DNA of 64,000 bases from Torreya grandis (Eukaryota > Streptophyta > Pinopsida > Cupressales > Taxaceae), in NCBI GenBank assembly GCA_037957365.1, contig JARHVA010000081.1:6625501-6689500 (forward strand), in the 5' to 3' direction. Shown piece after piece: positions 11,608-23,220 of this stretch. The first letter of the stretch is position 1, and the number at the start of each line of letters is the position of its first letter. The position numbers and the translations under genes were made by a program. The notes under the pieces are model-generated. The model made no database searches. It saw nothing but the letters and a program-made list of their open reading frames with translations, and was not told the origin of the DNA.

Positions 11608-13882
11608 GTAGGCTTGTTAATGATGTCTCCAAGGATGTTGATGAGGTGTCATGTGTGCTGGAATGATAATGATAAAGTGTGGTTCAATGTGCCTTAGAGT
11701 TCCTACATGGTTCTTAAACGTTTTATTGAGTGAGGTAATTAGGGATGAGGATGGTGATTTGAGGATGTGCAAAAGGTCCTATCAGAGGTCAAGGATGATT
11801 GAAGAGTTTGTGTGCATGAGTGGAACTCACCAATTTTTTTATTATGTTCATCTAGGCATAGTTAGCCTTATGATAGATAAATCTAAGGAAGCATGTTGAT
11901 GACATCATATCCTGCATGTGTGAGGGTTCTAAAATTTTATAGATATATGGATGGATTCTCCTGTGTGGAGATCACACAGTTCAAGTTTTAGATCATGTGA
12001 CTAAGCAAAACCAAAGTTATTAAGGTTGAAAGTTGGTCCCTTAGATAAAAATGCACTAAGTTCAAAGGTAGATATAAATGTCCATGTTTCATTACATCAA
12101 AGATAGATGATGTGAAATTAATTTGAGCTCAACCTAGTTATTTGTCTACATTTAAAAATGAGTCAAGTGAGCAGTTTTGTAATAGAATATCTTGCATGTG
12201 AGAAGGTTTCAAGAAGAAATGGTCATTTGGGTTTGTTTATTATTATACCTAGTTTATATAATGAAAATTTTAGAACATGAGATGGATCAAGGAAAAAGAT
12301 ATGCTTGTGAAAAGTTATCCTTCCAGATAGATAGTAATGGTCCCCATACTTAGTCTATTATGCATGAAGTTAAAGATCAGGACCAAATAGATATCCAAAG
12401 GCTCAAAAGAATTCATATAGATCAAGACATATGGTACATGTTGAGTCAAATGAGTCAAAGTTTCATTGGTTAATGAAGTTAAAGATTGAGCTCCTTACAA
12501 AAGGATCAATGGAACATGTTTTTTACAAGATGTCTAGAAGCAGTGAGATGAGGACAAGTGTTTGAAGTTTAACATCAAAGAAATATAAAGACCAAGATTA
12601 TTCCAAGATATAATAGTGAGAAGGTGTTCATATAAATAGATATCAATAGTGTGTATTGAGTGAGATGTTTTCAAAATGTCTAATGTTTAATATAGATAAA
12701 CATCAAGCTACGTATAGGAAATCGATGGAGTGCATTAAGTCAAATAGTTAAGACAAAGATCTAAAAGTGAGTGATGAAAGGTAAAGGTTGAGATAATTTA
12801 ATAAATATCAGTAGTGTGTGTTTAAATGGCATGAGATGATAGCATATTGGTCAAGGTTTAACTATGATCATTGGAATTTGAATATTTGAATTTTACAAAG
12901 GGAAAAACTAGTTCTATATATTTTGTCCATAACTTTCAATCCAAGATGAATTCAAAGGTGACATAAAAATAAAAGTTGAAGAGAAATCCATGGTACATAT
13001 ATTGAACATATTTATAAGGTTTGAATATTTTTACAATCAAATATACTAAGATCCAAAGTTGAATATGTGTTTGACTATGTTCTACAAGTGACCCAAGAAG
13101 GATAATTGAGTTTGTGTTGATGATATATGAATGTATCAAGATGAATTAGATATTTTAGAGTGTTTTATACTCCATAAGGATCATCTATGTGTTAATTTTA
13201 TGTTTTAATTATTTATATTCTATATGAAAAAAGATGTAAAAGTTGACTATGTTTGTTGAATGCACTAGCAGATTGAGTGACCATCTTATAGAGGTAAGTT
13301 GAAGGTGTTTTGAGCATAGTTTAAGACTAAAATGATCATGTACATGTTCTATAAGTATATAAGGCTTATAAAAAGTCATTGGTTATCATGATATTTCTTT
13401 AATCAGATATGGAGAGTCATTATAGTTTGTCTATATTTTGACTATATATGACCAGTTTGAGTGGTCATTTTGTGTATGTTGTTATGAATGCTTAGAACAT
13501 ATGTTGATGTGCCTAAAGGACATGGAGGTATATTTGAGGTCTTGAAGGATTCAAAAATTTGATCTAATAATATGGCTATGTGAAATATTTTATTAGTTTT
13601 TTTAGAAGTTTGAGGTTGTGTTTTTTACGTATGAAGACCTGAAGAGATATGAGACCCAATTGGTAGGTCCAAGTGTGGAGTTCCTATTATAGATGGAATG
13701 GACCCATGTGAGAGTGGGAAAGGGGATATTATAGATTTTTTTTATATGTTTGAATCATTTTTTCCAAGTAGTCTCACATTTAACCTATGAGTGTGAGGGC
13801 CTTATCATTTTAGGTCTCACTAAGACCTAATGGTGGTTTGGGGGTAATGAGTAACTAGATGACCTATGGAGTATGTGGTACT
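11608..13882 (+). mobile_element. Sirevirus-like 3' LTR, left two thirds
   Basis: Starts TGTAGGCTTG and follows the 5' LTR from about 5300 to about 7570. It stops at GTATGTGGTACT, where E1 is inserted. The missing right third is at 21601-22729 in inverted orientation. The last five bases (13878-13882, GTACT) are a target-site duplication copy. Contains no coding signal. Confidence 0.85.
13878..13882. repeat. Target-site duplication of E1 (left copy)
   Basis: GTACT abuts the E1 terminus TGTTGACAC. The partner is 22725-22729, plus-strand AGTAT, that is ATACT on the minus strand, next to the terminus TGTTGATG. One mismatch. The pair is restored only by inverting 18395-22729. Confidence 0.65.
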
Positions 13883-14045
13883 TGTTGACACAATGGATTG
13901 CACTTGGGGCAAGGAGACTAAGCCCTGCCTTCCACATGCAACAATGGAAACTCTCCTCTCACCTGTGGGACCAACGAAGATGGAGGGAATAGTCTCTAGG
14001 TAAGGGCTAGCTCCCTTTGATGCATCTGATTCATTCCAGTAAGTG

Positions 14046-14087
<42 letters not shown>

Positions 14088-15507
14088 ATGGGGGGGATGA
14101 AAAGGGAGAAAGATTACAGGAAAACAAATCTACTCTAAAGAGGTGATGCACCAAAATAAAAATGACCTTCTCACATTCACACTTAAAATTAGACAAATAC
14201 ATACATACACTTCAGACTTGGCAGAAGGACCAAGCTGCAAGAAACTCAGCAAGGAGGCTTTAATGGAAAATACAAAAAATAGAGATTCACCAAGGTGCTG
14301 TGAAATGCACATTGTAAGTAATTTCTTTTGTTTTTCCACTTCCAAATATAGATCTCCTTGTCAGCTACAAAAATAGCACCTTGTAGACAACATATATGTT
14401 GGTGTTGGACCTGTGAAAGCATCAAGAAAAAATGATTAAACACAAACTAACAATCAAGACATACAAAAAAATATCTATCCAAGATAGAGGTAAAAAATGC
14501 GTTTATTGATTTAGGTGAAATTTTTCCAGGGCTATGCCTTACAAATGTGGAAGATGATTTCTCAAATGACAAGTCCTCAATATATAGGAGAAGAAAGGAG
14601 GCCTTTTGGCACCCCTTTTACAAGTGACCCATGTGCCTTAAAAGCATTGGGAAGAGCATGCTGCTTAAACATAAATGCTATGTTGGCCCTGGCTTTGACT
14701 TTCGGCATTTTTTGGCATGGCTGCACTATTTCCTCATTAACCGAGATTGCTCCTTGAAGGCACCTATGCAGTTTGTCTACTCATAAATGTGAAATGAAGA
14801 AAATGGGTTGCACAATTGGCCATTCGTGCCTTCTCATGGTCAATTCATAGGCAATGTATCATTTACTGGAATAATTTCTTGAATCGACACCTCCCTTCGC
14901 CACATAGACTATCTATCTACTCCTATACTTGGCACTTTGTCTTTTCCCTATCTTGTCTCTTCTAGCTCCTTCGGCCCTTAGGGCTATCTTCTGGTAGGTC
15001 ATTACATTTCTTGGGCTCCTTTCATGGTTGGCACTTGGGCATTAAAAAAATAACATCCTTTTTGCTAGCTTAGATTTGACGTCCTCGAGCCCGTCATCAC
15101 TTGAAAACTAGCGGCTAGTTCACCCTCTTAAAGTTGACGACTTTTGAGACGTCACCATCCTTGGTAATTTCCTTTCACCTTTTTTCTTTTGATCCTGCAT
15201 GTTAAACTAGAGGCATTGAACCAAGTGATTGAATCAGCTCAATGATTCAATGTTGCACGCCGATGAACTCACCGAAGTGTCAAGGCATTGAACCAAATGA
15301 TTGAACTAATCCATTGAACCAGTCCTTCATGTGCCAAAGGACTAACCTACTAAGTTCATAGAAATCCAAAACCTGTAGAGTCTATAGAAATTCTATAGAG
15401 TCCATAGAAATTGCCAGATTCATGCAAAATCAAAAATGAAAATGGCCTAGCACAACAGGGGCAGAGGGTGACCAATTTTTGGCCTGTTGGACAAAAAATG
15501 GTCAACA
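13883..15507 (+). mobile_element. E1 LTR-like block X (1625 bp)
   Basis: Begins TGTTGACAC and ends GGTCAACA, matching LTR-type inverted termini. The first ~215 bp end in a CA microsatellite with a short AT tail (14048-14087) and ATAATGGGGGG. The rest contains a possible TATA box (CAATATATAGG, about 14578), the twice-repeated phrase CATTGAACCAA (15216 and 15287) and TGACGTC-type words near 15077-15165. The homologous block in E2 is 22999-24637. No protein in it is convincing: an 80-codon ORF at 14515 recurs in E2, but the blocks are paralogous DNA, so this alone is not evidence of coding. Confidence 0.65.
14048..14087. repeat. CA microsatellite with AT tail
   Basis: (CA) run of about 33 bp followed by ATATATA. 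It sits at the same position of a ~215 bp block that occurs four times (also 17647-17692, 23167-23219, 26774-26849). The other copies carry TA or CA plus TA arrays. Confidence 0.9.
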
Positions 15508-15510
15508 AAT

Positions 15511-15528
15511 TGGTGACTCCCAGGGGAA
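15511..15528 (+). promoter_or_regulatory. PBS-like motif after E1 block X (tRNA-Arg type)
   Basis: GTCAACA is followed by AA and TGGTGACTCCCAGGGGAA. This closely resembles TGGCGACTCCACTGGGGA, which I know as the tRNA-Arg-type primer site of Tat/Ogre elements. The spacing from the LTR-like end is right for plus orientation. It conflicts with the opposite-facing motif at 17454-17472, so which one was functional is unclear. Confidence 0.5.
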
Positions 15529-15738
15529 GCATGCCTAATATACTTAAAGACTAGTTGCCTTACAGTCCATTGGGCATAGAGTCAGATGCAAGTTTGAAGA
15601 AAGTTAGCGATAGCCCCAAAAGATCTGAGAATCAAAACATGAAGCTTCTTACCCCACACGCAAAGGGAAACACACAAGGCTAAAAAAACTACATGTGTAA
15701 CTGCACTTAGGGAAATCATGAAAGAAACTAAAAACAAA

Positions 15739-17301
15739 CTAATATATATAACTAACCAGGTGTTCTTGCCTCCCTCCTAGATCAAAGGGAAAATTTCTTA
15801 ATTCCCCTTCTTGGAAAGAAGACTTATGGTGGTAGGTAAGTAGCTGAATGAAAAAGAGAGTTGGTGACCTGCTCCTCTTGCCTATCACCTTGCTTGGCTT
15901 GTATCTGAGTGGATCAAAATCAAACATGCTTTTGACATATGTATACTCTGCTTGTCCTTGGAAACTTGTTGAATGCTAGTCCCTCATAGTAGTGCTCTTC
16001 ACCAAGAAATCAATGGTTATTGGCTCATCACCATAAGCCCTTTGATCTACACATTCTCTCTACAATGTATCATGGTCTAACCCATTTCCTTCTGCCTCAT
16101 TGAAGACCCTATCAAACTCATCCTCTGCTCTCTCTTGGCCTTCTTTAAAAAGGGTGACTATGGTGATGTCTGAAATGGAATCACAAGTTGATTGCTCATC
16201 CCACAGAACATCACCTCTTTCTTCAAAACTTTCTTCTTCAAGGCTTTCCTCAAGGGAGACCAGTCTCTCCTTCTCCTCCTCAAAGGTCTAGATCTCTAGA
16301 CCTTCAAAGATATTCTCTTGAAGAACTATAGACTAGATCTTCTACTCCTCACTCACCTTCTACAGAACAGGTTCCTCCCTTAGAAGGGGTGAAGTGGGAA
16401 AATTGTGTGGAAGAGGAGGCAGTCCTTGAGCTAAAATCAAATGATTCTCCTCCTTCCACTTGGTCAACACTTCATCTATATCAAGTGTGGCCTGATAGCT
16501 CTCTTGGAGGTGTGTGGACAAGCTGGGTTCAGATAGCTCCATCACACGTTGGCTGAGGAATCTCATTTGGGACTCCAACTCTACAATTCTCCTAGCTATA
16601 TTTTCTTGAAGGAGCCTTTCTTGGAGATCATCAACATCATCCTCTTCAAGGCTTTGGGTTGGTTCTTGGCATTCCTTCCTCTAACTTGGGATCTACACAT
16701 CATGTTGAAAGACTTGGGGAAGTTGAGGAATGCTAGGAAGAGACTGTTGATGCACCGAAAGAGTCTTTAAAAGAGGGATGTGCTAGTTCACAGGATTCTC
16801 CCTAGTGGAAGATTCATAATATAAATAATTGGGAAGATTGATCTCCATGGGGGGTTGCTCTGATGCCCTATGATGTTGGAAATCTAGGCACACGAGATTG
16901 AGAGTAGATGCATCAGATGAGCTGGAGTGGGTGAGTGCTATCTGATAGAAAGGATTTGGTGCAAAAGAGGGGGCTTTCTTTAGAATAAGAGGGGGCACAC
17001 AAGGCTAACTGCCTTGAATAAATGGATTTCTCCATTTTGCTACCTCCTACTCCATGGATTGTAGGGCCTAAGCTTTCCTAAACAAATACTCCTCTTTATA
17101 CATCAGCTCTTGCTGATAACCGTACTGCTCCTCCAGTTTGTTAATCTCCATTATCTACCTCTCAAACTCCAGTGCCACCTCCCTTATCATTGTAGGGCAA
17201 CTAGGAGAGCTACTTGAGGGGATCGCATAAATATCTGGAGCCTGATCATATTCATATGAAGGAATACAAGCTCCATGATTATGTGCAAAATAATTATACA
17301 T
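15739..17301 (-). pseudogene. Unrecognised E1 protein, shared with E2
   Basis: A broken minus-strand ORF of about 520 codons starting MYNYFAHNHG, followed by CIPSYEYDQAPDIYAIPSSS, a charged Gln/Glu-rich segment (EINKLEEQYGYQQELMYKEE), PCVPPLILKKAPSFAPNPFY, SSSDAS, then MRFLSQRVMELSEPS, LTKWKEENHLILAQGLPPLP, an acidic stretch rich in EEE, and a C-terminus with FDPLRYKPSKVIGKRSRSPT. It contains a few internal stops and at least one frame change. The same protein in the same order is encoded at 24871-26429 in E2. Its position downstream of the minus-strand PBS motif (17454-17472) suggests a gag-like product, but I see no zinc knuckle or known Gag core. Function unknown. Confidence 0.5.
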
Positions 17302-17453
17302 ATAAAAGTAAGATTTTTTATGGCACCAGGCTACTTAACCAGCAGATTCAACTCAGAGTCACCATTGGTGTTTGATGCAAAGCCTCCAAAGGCTAGTTGG
17401 TTGAAGAACACACCAAAAATTCTTCAACTCTTTGGACACAACTTGTCTTAATT

Positions 17454-17472
17454 GGTCCCATCGGGCGTGCCA
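17454..17472 (-). promoter_or_regulatory. PBS-like motif, minus strand, E1
   Basis: On the minus strand this reads TGGCACGCCCGATGGGACC, a few bases after a TCAATA terminus. The same motif follows the LTRs of element B (TGGCACGCCCGGTGGGACC, 54118) and Tat-2 (TGGCACACCTAGTGGGA, 36043), and recurs at 22975-22993 and 26582-26600. Its conservation at LTR ends supports a primer-binding role. I did not identify the tRNA. Confidence 0.6.
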
Positions 17473-17477
17473 GAAAC

Positions 17478-17643
17478 TATTGACAAAGTGGATTACACCT
17501 GGGACAAGGAGGCCAAGCTCCTGCCTTCCACACGCAACAATAGAAACTCCCCTCTCACTTGTGGGATCAGTGAAGCTAGAGGGGAGAGTCTCTGGGTAAG
17601 GGCTAGCTCCCTTTGATGCATCTGATTCATTCCAGTAAGTGCT

Positions 17644-17693
<50 letters not shown>

Positions 17694-18394
17694 GGGGGGA
17701 ATTTCTATAGTTTTAGACTTTGGAGAATTTTGACCAGTAATATCATTTGCTCTTATCTTAATTTTCTTGAATTGTAAAGTTGATATAACGGTGCATGTTT
17801 TTGTGCCTTTTATGTGGCTAAATGAATTAAGAAGGTTGAGCTCCATGCCTTGGTTGGTGTTATCCGTGTCATTTGTGAAGTAGTCTATACTATACATTTT
17901 CTATAGCTATGATTAGAAACTCCATTTGCTTTTGTCTTGTTTTCTTGAGTTGGAAGGTTTACATAACTGTACATGACTTTTGCACCTCTTATGTGATCAG
18001 AAAATTCTATTAAGAAGATTGAACACTATGCCTTTGTTGACATTCTTTGTGTCTCAATGAAAGAACTCCTTGTTGTGAGCCTTTGTTTCTATTATTTCAA
18101 TCTTTTCCATTGATCATGCACTTGCCTGCTCTTAAATGCAATTGAATCCTATAATAGTCTCAGTATTCTCAGGTTAGGATTAGGATTACACTCAGGCGCA
18201 TCGCCATAGTTAGGTTTCAATTCTTGCATTTTATGTTTCTGTTTAATCTCCTATCCCTTTTTCCTAGCACCCAATGCAAAAGAAGAGACTGGCTTCTCTA
18301 AAATCTAGAGGTTGTTTCAAGCCGCATTGTCCCACAGCTTGAAACTTCCCATTATTGATTGATTAAGATCTAGCACAATTTTAAATCATTAACA
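17478..18394. mobile_element. E1 LTR-like block Y, tail homologous to Tat-2 LTR
   Basis: Begins TATTGACAAAG (decayed TGTTGACA) and ends ATCATTAACA. The first ~215 bp match block X. The remaining ~695 bp match, in plus orientation, the 3' part of the Tat-2 LTR (35550-36037), including TGCCTTTGTTGAYATTYT, TTGATCATGCA, TGTAATTGAATCCTA-like and CATCACCATAGTTA words. Within the tail a ~185 bp segment is duplicated (17725-17880 against 17905-18060). The homologous block in E2 is 26606-27551. Confidence 0.7.
17647..17692. repeat. TA microsatellite
   Basis: Uninterrupted (TA) run of about 46 bp at the fixed microsatellite site of the ~215 bp shared block. Confidence 0.9.
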
Positions 18395-18399
18395 TAAAC
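18395..18399. repeat. Target-site duplication of E2 (displaced copy)
   Basis: TAAAC follows the E1-side terminus ATTAACA. It is the exact reverse complement of GTTTA at 27552-27556, the bases after the right end of E2. The inverted relation is explained by inversion of 18395-22729. Confidence 0.75.
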
Positions 18400-19790
18400 T
18401 TAACCCACTTCTATTACCCATACACACAATTCACATAGAAGTCTAGATCTAGATATTTCAATCCATGTAACTTATATTTTAAGGTTTGCATGCCCTTATG
18501 GCTCATATGACTGAGCCTATAATGCCACATAGTTGAATCTCCATTTGCAGTAACTAAATCAATAATATCAACACTACTAGTCAAATATAAAGCACCAACT
18601 TTCTTACCTCTTGAGATCATGAGAGCACATTTGGTAACTTTTCAATAATCTGTAGTAAATAATAGTGAACATCTCTCACTACCTAATTACCCCACTAAAA
18701 CCAAATTCTATCTCAACATAGGCACATGTTTAACATCTTTAAGGATCCATGTGTCCCAATTATTCATTTTAACTTGAACAAAACCTTTTTCTACTATCTC
18801 ACATGGTTCATCATCACCAAGATACACATGTCCTAAATTCTCTTGAACATAATAAAATAATGCCTATGTAGGGTAGCATGAAAAGAAGCCCCTAAATCTA
18901 ATACCCAAGACTCAAAAAAGCTATCCATATAAAGAATTAAGGCATCCTAACATAATTTACCTGATGTCACATTTACCTCATTCTTTTCATCCTTATTGGC
19001 ATTCTTATCTTGAAGTGACCAATAATCCTTCTTTAAGTGTCCACTCTTCCCACAATGCTATTATATCATCTTGGATCTAGATCTGAACTTAGATCTACCT
19101 TTTGACTTTTCATGATTACCTTTGCTCTTATACTTTTACCTCCCTATAGTATCAATGGATAAATCACTACCTAAAGATGATTCACCAGTGCTTTTCCTTC
19201 ACATCTCCTCACTAAATATCAAACCTACAACATCCTCAAAATTTAAGCTTCCCTTGCCAGGGACTTCATTACTCATAGCCATAACTAAACTATCCCAAAT
19301 ATCAATCAAAGAACATAATATTAGAAAAGATATAACTTCATCATCAAAATTAATTAAAATTGAAGTGAGCATACTTACAATCATATTAAAATCATTTAGA
19401 TAATTATCTATTGAACCATTTTCAGACATTTTCATGTTAAATAATCTTTTCATAAGAAATTTTTTATTAGAAGATGAAAGTTTCTAATACAACTTTCCAA
19501 GTTTATCCATGAGATATTTTGTGGTTTTCTCATTATAAATATTAAATAAAACATAAGATGCAAGGTATAATTTAATATCTCCCAATGCCTTCCTATTAAT
19601 TAATGACCAATCCACATTACTCATACTTACAAGTTGTTTTACTTTCCCCTCCAAGGGGAGATGTAGCTCCTTTTGATATAGGTAATATTCCATTTGCATT
19701 TTCCATAAACCAAAATTCTTACCATCAAAATTCTCCACTATGAATTTGATTTCTTTTCCCATAGCTCCCACTTAAGCTAATAGCCTTCCT
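18400..19790 (-). pseudogene. gag: Copia-2 Gag and pre-integrase region (5' half of the element)
   Basis: The N-terminal part (19771-19484) reads FDGKNFGLWKMQMEYYL and RKALGDIKLYLAS, the hallmark of plant copia Gag (UBN2 type). The next part (19453-19199) has MKRLFNMKMSENGSIDNYLN, LLCSL-like and VPGKGSLNFEDV, again typical. A basic/CCHC region near 19000-19100 is too decayed to call with confidence. The last part (18620-18414) has GALYLTSS and MWHYRLSHMSHKGMQTL, the GAG-pre-integrase zinc-finger region. The frame ends at CVYG, next to the target duplication at 18395. The continuation, integrase core onward, is on the other strand at 27557. Stops and frameshifts make it non-functional. Confidence 0.85.
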
Positions 19791-19825
19791 ATGATTTACC
19801 ACTTCAGTAAAACACATAACTAATG

Positions 19826-19838
19826 GATCTAATACTAG
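19826..19838 (-). promoter_or_regulatory. Copia-2 primer-binding site
   Basis: On the minus strand, the LTR end CCTAACA is followed by ACTAGTATTAGATCC, resembling the initiator-Met-tRNA site TGGTATCAGAGCC with a few transitions. The position immediately 5' of gag is correct. Confidence 0.6.
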
Positions 19839-19839
19839 T

Positions 19840-20851
<1,012 letters not shown>

Positions 20852-21600
20852 ACATAGATTGATGTTGACCTTGATAAGATCAACGTCAATCAGCCTAATT
20901 GATGCTGACTCAGAATGAATCGACAATGATTCCATCCTATGGTTTAGTTTAATAACATAGAGATCAAAATGAGATAGATTTGATAACATAGGTTGATAAA
21001 TGGATACATGGGGGTTCTAATAGTATTTAATTATTAAATAGATATATAAACATAATAATAATGGATAGATAATGATAAAATAGAATACAATACTTACCTT
21101 TAATTGGCTTATGAGCAGAATGAAATTCTACCACAGGTGATTGTAGTTCAAGTTGCACAAAGGATGTAGTTAAATGCAATGAAAATATAGTAGAGTGTCA
21201 TTAGGAACTTCATGAAATCTTCAAGAATTCTAATAAAAATTTTAGGCTCTAAGTTTTTTGGTCTAGAATGTAAAGGTAGGTTGCATATTTATGGATTGAT
21301 ATTGATCCAAAGAATCAGCATCAATTACGGGAGAATCAACATCAATTCACCCAAAATAGGGCCTTTATTTTAACCATATATGAGAGTAGCTTAGAAATAG
21401 GTGGAATTATTGATAATGACTCCACATAAGGATTAAATGGTTATGGGGGTAGATTCTTAGGTTATAAATGGATTAGGAGGTTGGAAGGGATAAAAGAGTA
21501 AAAGTAAATGCTATTTACTGAGCTAGTGAATGGTAAATAATATAAACCTTAGCATAGGATTTATTTAGGGTATTTAAATAAATAGGACCTATGACACTTA
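20852..21600 (-). mobile_element. T1 LTR, middle piece (inverted)
   Basis: The segment lies between the Sirevirus-like right end (21601) and the copia-2 left end (20851). In the pre-inversion order it continues the LTR begun at 5223. On the minus strand it holds two clusters of ATCAACATTGATT-like words (21290-21350 and 20855-20935), at about 300 and 730 bp from the LTR start. Element B's LTR has clusters of related GACATCGG words at about 320 and 880 bp. No coding signal. The first five bases (ACATA) may be a copia-2 target duplication copy. Assignment is inferred from context. Confidence 0.5.
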
Positions 21601-22729
21601 TGTTATAGGTGTAATAAAAAAGAAGGGGATGAATCAGTGAGCCTAGATAATCTAATTTTAATTCTATTTCCTTCAAACTCTTAATCATTCAATACATACA
21701 CTCATGAGGAATACACATCATTCATAGAAATGAACAAGAAAGACAATGGAAGATCAAGCATATAACACATGACATATGTGGGAAACCCTCTTGGGCAATA
21801 AAACCCACTCTCAATCTTACAAACAATTGGATTACTTGTTGTATAAGGTATTAGAAACTAGAGACTAATCAAGGCCTTTTGACATGGATTTAGTGAAACA
21901 CCTATTGCACAAAGAGAACCTACCCTTAAGATGATCACGTACTCTTGACCACCTGTTGGTCAAGTCCTTTTGACCCAAAACCTTGGTTAGGTCTTTTTGA
22001 CCAAAGGCCTTTAGTGAAACACCTATTTTAGGAGTAATTTTCCTTAAGGAAGATCAAGTCCTTTAGACCCTCCTTTGAAATGAACACCTTCACCATTGAA
22101 TTGATGTATTCAAAACCTGATGATGGACCTCTGATTATCAATCTTCACCTTTAATCTTTCATCCAAAAATCCCTATTGGAAAAATCACATTAAATGCTTG
22201 AACCAACACACAAATATCAATTAAGACACATTACATATCCCAGCTAACCCCACTCTTCACTCACACTCAATATTCAAACCTACAAGATCACTATTATGAC
22301 TTTATAAATATGACCTATAGGTCATACACAACATCATCAACATGATCTACCCTTCAACCCATCCATTAGTCACACACAACCTTTACCTTGCCTTTTCTCA
22401 CAATACACACTCTCTCAAACAACCTCTTGAGCATACTCACTCATTTAGCCTCTTCTAGGCTTATTAAGTCCAATAACCTATGTGATCACCTTGATTAGCC
22501 AATCATGCCTAATCCTCTTCACTATCTACTATTACTTACTAACCTATACCTTCTCTTTTGAGGGTTCTCTCTTTCACTTTGCTCCACATTCTCACAACAA
22601 GAACAAATAGGCCAAATAAGCCTTGTACTTATACCATGTTCTTGGTATAACCTATCTTGGTTAGCTAATATGCTTACCATAATTGTTTCACATTTAAAAT
22701 ATGTCTTTATACATGTTAAATTTAAGTAT
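21601..22729 (-). mobile_element. Sirevirus-like 3' LTR, right third (inverted)
   Basis: The reverse complement matches the 5' LTR from about 7575 to 8712, including the GGTATAAGTACAAGG block, the CACTAAAGGCC tandem repeats and TTATCTAGGCTCACT near the end. It ends CCTATAACA, followed by TAAGT. It joins 13882 to complete the 3' LTR if 18395-22729 is flipped. Confidence 0.85.
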
Positions 22730-22850
22730 TGTTGATGATTTAAATTTGTACTAGATCTTAATCAATCAACAATGGGAAGTTTCAAGCTGTGGGACAATGC
22801 AGCTTGAAACAACCTCTAGATTTTAGAGAAGCTGGTCTCTTCTTCTTGGA
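22730..22850 (-). repeat. E2 left terminal inverted repeat (Tat-2-type LTR tail)
   Basis: TGTTGATGATTTAAATTTG through GAAACAACCTCTAGATTTTA, and on to the word ending in GAAGCTGGTCTCTT, is the reverse complement of 27430-27551 with few differences. It is also the inverted partner of the E1 right end (18290-18394). These inverted copies flank 18395-22729 and are the likely recombination substrates of the inversion. Confidence 0.85.
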
Positions 22851-22859
22851 CTAATTACC

Positions 22860-22993
22860 AGAGGTGGCAAAAGAATACCTAGATTTGCAGCAGATTGTGA
22901 TTTGGTGACCGGTCCACAGCTCTGACTCCTCATAGCTCTTTTGTTCATGCAGTCTTGAAAGAAACTTCAAGACTGGTCCCACCGGGCATGCCA
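22860..22993 (-). other. Tat-2-type leader and PBS remnant
   Basis: On the minus strand: ATCAACAGT, then TTTTGGCATGCCCGGTGGGA, then CTTTCAAGACTGCATGAAC, GAGCTATGAGGA, GAGCTGTGGACCGGT and TATTCTTTTGCCACC. The Tat-2 leader at 36038-36175 has the same order (TTTGGCACACCTAGTGGGA, CTTTCAAGACTGTGTGAAC, GAGCTACAAGGA, AGTTGTGGACCAGT, TATTCTTTTACCACC). So E2 keeps the 5' leader of a Tat-2-like element fused to that family's LTR tail, with everything between deleted. Confidence 0.75.
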
Positions 22994-22998
22994 AAAAC

Positions 22999-23164
22999 TG
23001 TTGATGCAGTGGATTGCACCCAGGGCAAGGAGGCTGAGCTCCTGCCTTCCACACGCAACAATGGAAACTCCCCTCTCACCTATGGGACCAGCGAAGCTAG
23101 AGGGGAGAGTCTCTAGGTAAGGGCTATCTCCCTTTGATGCATTTGATTCATTCCAGTAAGTGTT

Positions 23165-23220
<56 letters not shown>

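Larger units (their letters stand above)
13883..18394. mobile_element. E1: non-autonomous mosaic LTR element
   Basis: A 4.5 kb element bounded by TGTTGACAC on the left and ATCATTAACA on the right, inserted into the Sirevirus-like 3' LTR. Order on the plus strand: LTR-like block X (13883-15507), inward PBS-like motif (15511-15528), internal region with an antisense ORF (15739-17301), reverse-complement PBS-like motif (17454-17472) and LTR-like block Y (17478-18394). Blocks X and Y share only their first ~215 bp. E2 has the same architecture. No gag-pol enzyme is recognisable, so any mobility would need another element. Orientation is ambiguous because the two PBS motifs face each other. Confidence 0.7.

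Noticed and set aside
14515..14757. An 80-codon ORF in E1 block X, recurring at 23628-23888 in E2
   Set aside because: It lies in an LTR-like block, so similarity between copies is expected from DNA homology; no domain, and no additional evidence for translation.
18168..18192. Telomere-like TTAGGATTAGGATTA, also at about 27328
   Set aside because: Two or three imperfect copies only, in paralogous LTR tails, and the unit is TTAGGA rather than the plant telomere TTTAGGG.
13883..18394. E1/E2 as TIR DNA transposons
   Set aside because: E2 ends are inverted repeats, but they are LTR tails with TG..CA termini and 5-bp duplications, PBS motifs are present and no transposase is seen; an LTR-derived origin fits better.
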